Assembly (NCBI GenBank): GCA_018333395.1
Contig: JAGXSQ010000076.1
Coordinates: 1-18,548 of the forward strand
Source: Dethiobacter sp.
GTDB taxonomy: Bacteria > Bacillota_D > Dethiobacteria > Dethiobacterales > Dethiobacteraceae
Length of the DNA: 18,548 nt
Direction of reading: 5' to 3'
Notes under the pieces: generated by a model
What the model saw: the letters and a program-made list of their open reading frames with translations, nothing else
Database searches by the model: none
Told to the model about the DNA's origin: nothing
Position numbers and translations under genes: made by a program
Shown: positions 13,548 to 18,548 of the stretch, piece after piece
Layout: every line of letters begins with the position of its first letter
Position numbering within the stretch: position 1 is the first letter of the stretch

Positions 13548-14888
13548 ATGGGCAGATTGTTTGGCACAGACGGAATACGCGGCGTGGCGGGCGTGGAGTT
13601 GACGCCGGAGATGGCTTTTAGGGTCGGCCGGGTGGGAGCATATGTGCTCGCGCAAAAAAGCGGGCGGCCACCACAGTTTTTGGTGGCCCGCGATACACGT
13701 ATTTCCGGTCCGTTGCTAGAGGCGGCCTTGGTCGCCGGTTTAGCTTCCGTTGGCGCTACTGTCTATATAGCTGGCATTATCTCTACTCCGGCGGCTGCCT
13801 ACCTGACTAAGCTCAGCGGTAGCTGTGGCGGTGTGATGATTTCCGCCTCCCACAACCATTACTCGGATAATGGCTTTAAGTTTTTCAATGCCGAGGGCTT
13901 CAAGCTTTCCGATGAAAGCGAAGAAGAAATTGAGCGTCTGTATTTCCTGCCGGAGGATAACCTGCCAAGGCCAACAGCCGAACATATTGGACGCATTTAT
14001 CCCTTTGTCGACGCAGAAGAGCGGTATCTTGAGTTTTTACTTTCCACCGTTTCGCAGCGCTTTGACGGTTACCATGTGGTGTTGGACTGTGCTAACGGTG
14101 CCGCCTACCGCCTGGCTCAGCACGTTTTCCGTGCCCTGGGAGCCGAGGTCACCGCCATCCACGCTACTCCCGACGGGTTAAACATTAACAGGGAATGCGG
14201 CTCTACCAGCCACCAGGAGGTGGCGCGGGCCGTGCGGGAGAGTGGGGCCGACCTTGGATTTGCTTTTGACGGCGATGCTGACCGTGTACTGGCTGTGGAC
14301 GAGCGCGGCGAGTTGGTTGATGGTGATGCCATTATGGCCGTTTATGCCTGCTACCTGAAGAAACAGGGCCGCCTGCGCCACGATACCGTTGTGGCTACCG
14401 TTATGAGCAACCTGGGGCTGGATAAAGCAGCGGACGCAGCTGGTTTTCATGTGCTCCGCACCAAAGTTGGCGATCGTTACGTCCTGGAGGAAATGCTGGC
14501 CGGCGGCTACAACTTGGGCGGTGAGCAGTCGGGGCATATTATTCTGCTGGATTACAGCACTACTGGAGACGGTCTGCTTGCCGCGCTGCAGCTCATGTCA
14601 GTTGTTGCCGCCGGGCGCCCGCTTTCGGCGCTGGCTGGCCTGATGAAGCATTATCCGCAGGTGCTGGTCAACTGTCGTGTGGGCAGAAGGGACGGATTGG
14701 AAGCCAATGAGCGCATTAGGTTGGCAGTTGCGGAGACGGAGCAAGCTTTGGCCGGTCGTGGGCGTTTGCTGGTACGCTCTTCCGGCACCGAACCGCTCGT
14801 TCGTGTCATGCTGGAGGGGCCAGATGAAGCGGAACTGCATATCATGGCTAATAGCCTGGTAAACGTTATCCAGGAAGAGCTGGGCTAA
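13548..14888 (+). CDS. glmM: Phosphoglucosamine mutase GlmM
   Basis: GlmM converts glucosamine-6-phosphate to glucosamine-1-phosphate on the way to UDP-GlcNAc, for peptidoglycan. The 446-residue protein has the usual length and all landmarks: MGRLFGTDGIRG at the start, phosphoserine S101 in ISASHNHYSDNG (the usual Pro after SASHN is His), metal loop DGDADR (241-246), sugar loop GGEQSGHI (324-331) and phosphate loop RSSGTEPLVRV (410-420). ATG 13548 has GGAGGT 5 nt upstream. In other Firmicutes GlmM binds and inhibits CdaA, which fits its place beside cdaA-cdaR. glmS starts 17 nt after its stop. Confidence 0.96.
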   Translation: MGRLFGTDGIRGVAGVELTPEMAFRVGRVGAYVLAQKSGRPPQFLVARDTRISGPLLEAALVAGLASVGATVYIAGIISTPAAAYLTKLSGSCGGVMISASHNHYSDNGFKFFNAEGFKLSDESEEEIERLYFLPEDNLPRPTAEHIGRIYPFVDAEERYLEFLLSTVSQRFDGYHVVLDCANGAAYRLAQHVFRALGAEVTAIHATPDGLNINRECGSTSHQEVARAVRESGADLGFAFDGDADRVLAVDERGELVDGDAIMAVYACYLKKQGRLRHDTVVATVMSNLGLDKAADAAGFHVLRTKVGDRYVLEEMLAGGYNLGGEQSGHIILLDYSTTGDGLLAALQLMSVVAAGRPLSALAGLMKHYPQVLVNCRVGRRDGLEANERIRLAVAETEQALAGRGRLLVRSSGTEPLVRVMLEGPDEAELHIMANSLVNVIQEELG

Positions 14889-14905
14889 GGAGGAGTAAGC
14901 AAACT

Positions 14906-16732
14906 ATGTGCGGTATTGTCGGTTACATCGGGGGGCGGGAAGCTTACCCTATTCTGATAGAGGGTTTAAAAAAACTGGAGTATCGCGGGTATGATTCGGC
15001 AGGGGTCGCGCTCTTGTGCGACGGGCAGCTCGAACTGGTCAAATCCGTGGGCCGTCTGCAGGCTCTGGAGGAAAGGGTCGGGCAAAGTATCCCGAATGGC
15101 AATATAGGCCTCGGCCACACCCGCTGGGCAACCCACGGACGTCCAAGCGATGCCAACGCCCATCCCCACAGCGACTGTACCGGGGAATTTGTTGTGATTC
15201 ACAACGGGATTATTGAGAACTATCTACCGCTGAAAGAGTGGCTGGTAGCTGAGGGACACCGTTTCTTTTCAGAAACAGACACAGAGGTTTTGGCTCACTT
15301 GGCGGAGCATTTTTATTGCGGTGACCTGAAGGAAACGGTGCGCAAAATCATGGCGCACGTTCATGGTTCTTATGCCCTGGTAGTAATGACATCGCGTGAG
15401 CCGGAGAAGCTTATATGTGCCCGCAAGGACAGCCCCTTGATTATCGGTCTTGGCCAGGGAGAAAACTTCATTGCCTCTGACATCCCGGCCCTGCTCGAAT
15501 ATACCCGCAAGACGTACATTTTGGATGACGGCGAACTGGCCGAAGTGACACAGAATACGGTCTTCGTGGAGAACGGGCGAGGGGAACCTGTTAACAAACA
15601 AACTTTTGAGGTTAAATGGGACGCAGTGGCTGCTGAAAAGCAAGGCTATGAACATTTCATGCTCAAAGAAATCCACGAGCAAGCCAAGGCGGTGCGCGAC
15701 ACGCTGCGAGGCCGTCTTACGGAAGAGAGCCTCGTGAGCTTGCCAGAAGTCAGCCTTTTAGCGGAGCAAGTTAAAAATTTGCGCAAGATAGTAATAATAG
15801 CTTGCGGTACGTCATACCATGCTGGCCTGGTAGGCAAATACGTCTTTGAGAAACTGCTTCGCCTCCCTGTGGAGGTAGACGTTGCTTCCGAGTTTCGCTA
15901 CCGCGATCCGCTTCTTTGCTTGAACACTCTAGTGGTTGTTATCAGCCAGTCGGGCGAGACGGCCGATACTCTGGCAGCGTTGCGCCTAGCCAAAGAGAAA
16001 GGCAGTCACGTGATGGCTATTACCAATGTGGTTGGCAGCACCATCTCTCGCGAGACCGCCCAAGTTATTTACACTTGGGCTGGGCCGGAAATTGCTGTTG
16101 CTTCTACCAAGGCTTACACCACCCAGCTAATTGTCCTCTACCTGCTGGCGCTCCATCTCGGCCAGCTTGCCGGGAGCATCACGGCAGAGCAAACAGTACA
16201 ACTCACTCACGGGCTGCAGGAACTACCGGCACAAATCGACCGCATGCTACACAAAGAAGAAGCGCTGCTAGATTTCGCCCGCCGCCTCGTCCCCTGGGAA
16301 GACGCCTTCTTCATTGGCCGTGGCCTAGATTATGCAGTAGCTCTGGAAGGCTCTCTCAAACTCAAAGAGATTTCCTATATCCACGCTGAGGCGTATGCTG
16401 CCGGGGAATTGAAGCACGGCACACTGGCGCTGATTACCAAAGGCATCCCCGTTATTGCGCTGGCCTGCCAGCCGGACTTGTACGAGAAAATGTGGAGCAA
16501 CATCCAGGAAGTAAAAGCCCGTGACGCGCAAATTTTAGCTATTGCTTTGGATGGAGACGAAGAAACAGCTAAAAAGGCGGACGCTCTTTTTACAGTTCCG
16601 TCCAGCCTTCCGCTTCTGGCTCCGGTACTTACCGTTATCCCCCTGCAACTGATCGCCTACCATGTTGCCGTCCTGCGCGGCTGCGATGTTGATAAGCCAC
16701 GCAACTTGGCTAAGAGCGTAACCGTAGAGTAG
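14906..16732 (+). CDS. glmS: Glutamine-fructose-6-phosphate aminotransferase (isomerizing) GlmS
   Basis: GlmS makes glucosamine-6-phosphate from fructose-6-phosphate and glutamine, the entry to amino-sugar synthesis. The 608-residue protein has an N-terminal glutaminase domain (about 2-220) with nucleophile Cys2 (MCGIVGYIG), HTRWATHG and HNGIIENY. Two SIS sugar-isomerase domains follow, with ACGTSYHAG, SQSGETADTL, LKLKEISYIHAEAY and the conserved C-terminus DKPRNLAKSVTVE. ATG 14906 has AAGGAGGAG upstream. The 17-nt gap after glmM leaves no room for the glmS ribozyme that controls this gene in many Firmicutes, so feedback must act otherwise. No clear terminator follows. Confidence 0.97.
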   Translation: MCGIVGYIGGREAYPILIEGLKKLEYRGYDSAGVALLCDGQLELVKSVGRLQALEERVGQSIPNGNIGLGHTRWATHGRPSDANAHPHSDCTGEFVVIHNGIIENYLPLKEWLVAEGHRFFSETDTEVLAHLAEHFYCGDLKETVRKIMAHVHGSYALVVMTSREPEKLICARKDSPLIIGLGQGENFIASDIPALLEYTRKTYILDDGELAEVTQNTVFVENGRGEPVNKQTFEVKWDAVAAEKQGYEHFMLKEIHEQAKAVRDTLRGRLTEESLVSLPEVSLLAEQVKNLRKIVIIACGTSYHAGLVGKYVFEKLLRLPVEVDVASEFRYRDPLLCLNTLVVVISQSGETADTLAALRLAKEKGSHVMAITNVVGSTISRETAQVIYTWAGPEIAVASTKAYTTQLIVLYLLALHLGQLAGSITAEQTVQLTHGLQELPAQIDRMLHKEEALLDFARRLVPWEDAFFIGRGLDYAVALEGSLKLKEISYIHAEAYAAGELKHGTLALITKGIPVIALACQPDLYEKMWSNIQEVKARDAQILAIALDGDEETAKKADALFTVPSSLPLLAPVLTVIPLQLIAYHVAVLRGCDVDKPRNLAKSVTVE

Positions 16733-16746
16733 TAGCGCCACCCCCC

Positions 16747-16774
16747 GTATTTTCTCGAACTGCCCTGAAAATAC
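16747..16774. repeat. 8-bp perfect inverted repeat after glmS
   Basis: GTATTTTC (16747-16754) and GAAAATAC (16767-16774) flank 12 bases. No T-tract follows on either strand, so a standard terminator is unlikely. It lies between glmS and the next gene and could be an operator or an RNA hairpin. Confidence 0.4.
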
Positions 16775-16832
16775 CGCATACAAAAGCGCACACGAAAAAA
16801 TGGCCCATCTTTAGAGCAAGGAGGGGCATAAA

Positions 16833-17642
16833 ATGCTCAAATCTTCCTTCACTGTAGGCGGTAGTTCCGGAATATATACCGCAGAGGGGTTGGAGAAACG
16901 AGCCGCACAGTTGTTTTTGCTGGAAAGCTTTCCAAGCGGGATAATCCAAGGATTGGCGGCCATCCATCCGCTGTACGCCACGACGGCAAAACAATGCGCG
17001 GAGCCGTTTCCTGTCAGTTTTGGTGAGTGGCTTTCTTTCGCCGAGAGTGGCATCTCGGAAAACGCCGCCGTCAGACACCTAGCGCAAACTGTTGTTATGT
17101 GGGCCAAGCGCTTTAATCTTGAAAATGCGCCGGATTGGTTCTTTGAGGTTGTTGAGCATACTCTTTGGAGTTGGTACAAAAAACCTTGTTCCATGGAAGT
17201 TAAAAAATTCCTTTTCCCCCGCTTGTGGGTTTATAGTTTTGGACAGGACATCGCCGGATATCGTGAACAACTGCTGGCGGCAGGCCCTAGCCACACGGGG
17301 GCGGTGTTCGCGTTAGATAGTGCCGAATTTTTCCAAGTAGTGGGCGATTTACTAAGGCCTAGCTTATTAACAGAAGGAGGCGAGGCGTTCCAGGATGAGC
17401 TGAAAGCGCTGGCTGACAGTATTAAAAGCTGTTTTTGCCTCCCTGCGGAAGAATGCAGCCTGCGACCTGCCGCGTGGCTTAAAAAGGACGTCCATTTCCG
17501 GTGGTTTATTCAGTACAAGCTAGGTGGGCGAACCTTTCGAGAGATTGCTGACCAAGACGATGAGGCAACGGGCCATATCATCGCCGAGGAAGGCGTCAGG
17601 GAAGCGGTAAAACAGATGGCCACCCTTTTGGACTGGGAATAG
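16833..17642 (+). CDS. Hypothetical protein with C-terminal helix-turn-helix-like segment
   Basis: I do not recognise this 269-residue protein. It has a strong ribosome site (AAGGAGGGG) before ATG 16833, which supports it as real. There is no signal peptide or membrane helix. The middle (about 77-135) is rich in Trp and aromatic residues (VVMWAKRFNL, DWFFEVVEHTLWSWY). The C-terminus (about 221-265, FRWFIQYKLGGRTFREIADQ then EEGVREAVKQMATLL) has the spacing of a helix-turn-helix like those in sigma region 4 or transposase-type DNA-binding domains. A DNA-binding role is therefore possible. Whether it is co-transcribed with glmS, 100 nt upstream, is unclear. Confidence 0.7.
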   Translation: MLKSSFTVGGSSGIYTAEGLEKRAAQLFLLESFPSGIIQGLAAIHPLYATTAKQCAEPFPVSFGEWLSFAESGISENAAVRHLAQTVVMWAKRFNLENAPDWFFEVVEHTLWSWYKKPCSMEVKKFLFPRLWVYSFGQDIAGYREQLLAAGPSHTGAVFALDSAEFFQVVGDLLRPSLLTEGGEAFQDELKALADSIKSCFCLPAEECSLRPAAWLKKDVHFRWFIQYKLGGRTFREIADQDDEATGHIIAEEGVREAVKQMATLLDWE

Positions 17643-17845
17643 TTAACGCTCACTGGTTATGGTCTTTCTTTATTAAAGTCGGATTATTGCAATCAATTTT
17701 AGGGCTTTTTCTTTTGTCATCTCCGGTAGACAGCTCCGAAACCCTGCAGCCGGAAGAACATCTCTACCTGTTTTAACTGACCCACACATCCGTCTTTAGT
17801 TTTTCTAGTCTAACGGACAGGGTTCAACACGCGACCCCTTGACCC
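17643..17845. other. Non-coding stretch between the hypothetical gene and vapC
   Basis: These 203 bases separate convergent genes. I see no gene. A weak TCCGT/ACGGA inverted repeat lies at about 17789-17817 with T-rich sequence in its loop, not after its stem. No convincing terminator for either gene was found. Confidence 0.4.
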
Positions 17846-18256
17846 TTAAAGCGGTTCTGCCCGCTGGATGCCTGATACACAATCAAATTCTTTGTCAAAG
17901 CTGACAATCTGACTAAGCTTACTCTGCCACATCAGAACCGCATGGTAAGCATCGGCGAAAGAGATGTTAAGATCCACATAAAGGTCGAACACTTTACGGA
18001 AGCGGCGTTTGCCAGGGAGAACAATTCCTGGCAATTCAAACAAGGGAAGGACAGCTTCCCGAATCTTTGATTTGGGTTGGCGGTATTGCCGTTGCAGAGT
18101 GAATACAACCTCAAAGACCACTGTATCAGCGGTACGGACTCGAATCTCGCCATCCTCTACGCGCCTAAGATAAGCGGTTGCCCGAGGTGATTGTTCTGGA
18201 TGATCCCCAAGGAGATGTCGTAAAATAATGTTAGAATCCAGAAAAGATGGTGCCAT
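17846..18256 (-). CDS. PIN-domain ribonuclease toxin, VapC-like
   Basis: VapC toxins are metal-dependent ribonucleases that cut specific tRNA or rRNA sites when the antitoxin is lost. The 136-residue protein has the four acidic residues of the PIN active site: D7 (FLDSNI), E49 (VVFEVV), D102 (FADAYHA) and D121 (SFDKEFD). Length and the single-domain form fit VapC. ATG 18256 follows the antitoxin stop with no gap, so translation is probably coupled. The active site looks intact. The RNA target cannot be read. Confidence 0.87.
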   Translation of the reverse strand: MAPSFLDSNIILRHLLGDHPEQSPRATAYLRRVEDGEIRVRTADTVVFEVVFTLQRQYRQPKSKIREAVLPLFELPGIVLPGKRRFRKVFDLYVDLNISFADAYHAVLMWQSKLSQIVSFDKEFDCVSGIQRAEPL

Positions 18257-18520
18257 CTAACCTTCCATCCGCTCCACCACATCATCAGCAACAGCACACT
18301 CTGCCGCCTCCCGCAGCTCCTCAACCGAAAGGGGTGACTGGCTGGTCTTAAAAATACCGGAAGTGCGTGCGACAACGCTCCCTTTGCGCATCAACCTGAC
18401 CCGGTCGCCTTCCACAATAAAAGCGATCTTGTCATGTTTTTTCATCCCCAGGAGTCGACGGATTTCTACGGGAATGGTAACCTGGCCTTTGGTGGTCATC
18501 GTTGAAAGCAGCTCTTTCAT
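18257..18520 (-). CDS. AbrB/SpoVT-family antitoxin, VapB-like
   Basis: The 87-residue protein has a swapped-hairpin AbrB DNA-binding domain at about 7-50 with TTKGQVTIPVEIRRLLG (9-25), the family hallmark. An acidic C-terminal helix (about 63-87) probably wraps the VapC toxin. It should repress its own operon together with VapC. ATG 18520 sits 10 nt after AAGGAG; GTG 18529 lies only 3 nt from it and is less likely. The promoter is cut off or lies beyond the right edge. Confidence 0.86.
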   Translation of the reverse strand: MKELLSTMTTKGQVTIPVEIRRLLGMKKHDKIAFIVEGDRVRLMRKGSVVARTSGIFKTSQSPLSVEELREAAECAVADDVVERMEG

Positions 18521-18548
18521 GTCCCACAAGCTCCTTGATTGTTTAGTA

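Noticed and set aside
14889..14905. Possible glmS ribozyme before glmS
   Set aside because: Only 17 nt separate glmM and glmS, far too short for the ribozyme.
16747..16774. Intrinsic terminator after glmS
   Set aside because: The 8-bp inverted repeat is AT-rich and has no T-tract on either strand, so I list it only as a repeat.

Overview
The window reads as chromosomal DNA from an anaerobic, endospore-forming Firmicute, probably a Clostridia member of the Peptococcales/Moorellales type. The basis is strong AGGAGG ribosome sites, frequent TTG starts, a CwlD-type amidase, the cdaA-cdaR-glmM-glmS cluster, a PcrB/YvoF-like pair, a copper-amine-oxidase N-terminal domain fused to PstS, and an AmmeMemoRadiSam module. 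No marker gene for taxonomy is present, so the placement is inferred.

Minus strand, 1-5400. A zinc-ribbon gene cut by the left edge has a leader that can fold over its own ribosome site. A damaged c-di-GMP-type gene follows (N-terminal remnant plus out-of-frame GGDEF domain). Then comes the phosphate uptake operon pstS-pstC-pstA-pstB, transcribed leftward and lacking phoU. PstS carries an extra N-terminal domain, and a strong hairpin separates pstS from pstC.

Region 5400-5893 has no intact gene. It holds the probable pst control region, a plus-strand branched hairpin with a T-tract, an orphan minus-strand terminator, the last 46 codons of an EamA-type transporter, and a near-consensus promoter for the next gene.

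5894-7116 (+) encodes a geranylgeranylglyceryl/heptaprenylglyceryl phosphate synthase-like enzyme and a hexapeptide acetyltransferase resembling B. subtilis YvoF, which together suggest synthesis of an acetylated prenylglycerol ether lipid. Two half-size chromate transporter subunits (minus, 7113-8206) converge on this pair with overlapping stop codons. A cwlD-like amidase (+) diverges from them.

9183-11558 (+) is a compact AmmeMemoRadiSam unit: a LigB-like/AMMECR1 fusion protein and its radical SAM partner, behind a promoter with TATAAT. Its leader contains TTAACA-N6-TGTTAA, which also occurs upstream of pstS.

11731-16732 (+) is the c-di-AMP/cell-wall precursor cluster cdaA, cdaR, glmM, glmS, with a separate promoter before glmM. 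The window ends with an unrecognised gene carrying a C-terminal HTH-like segment and a minus-strand VapBC-type toxin-antitoxin pair (AbrB-fold antitoxin, PIN toxin).

The clearest new leads are the shared palindrome linking pst and the AmmeMemoRadiSam operon, the intergenic wreckage at 5400-5893 with its structured RNA, and the ether-lipid gene pair. No CRISPR array, tRNA, rRNA, insertion sequence or prophage gene was seen.
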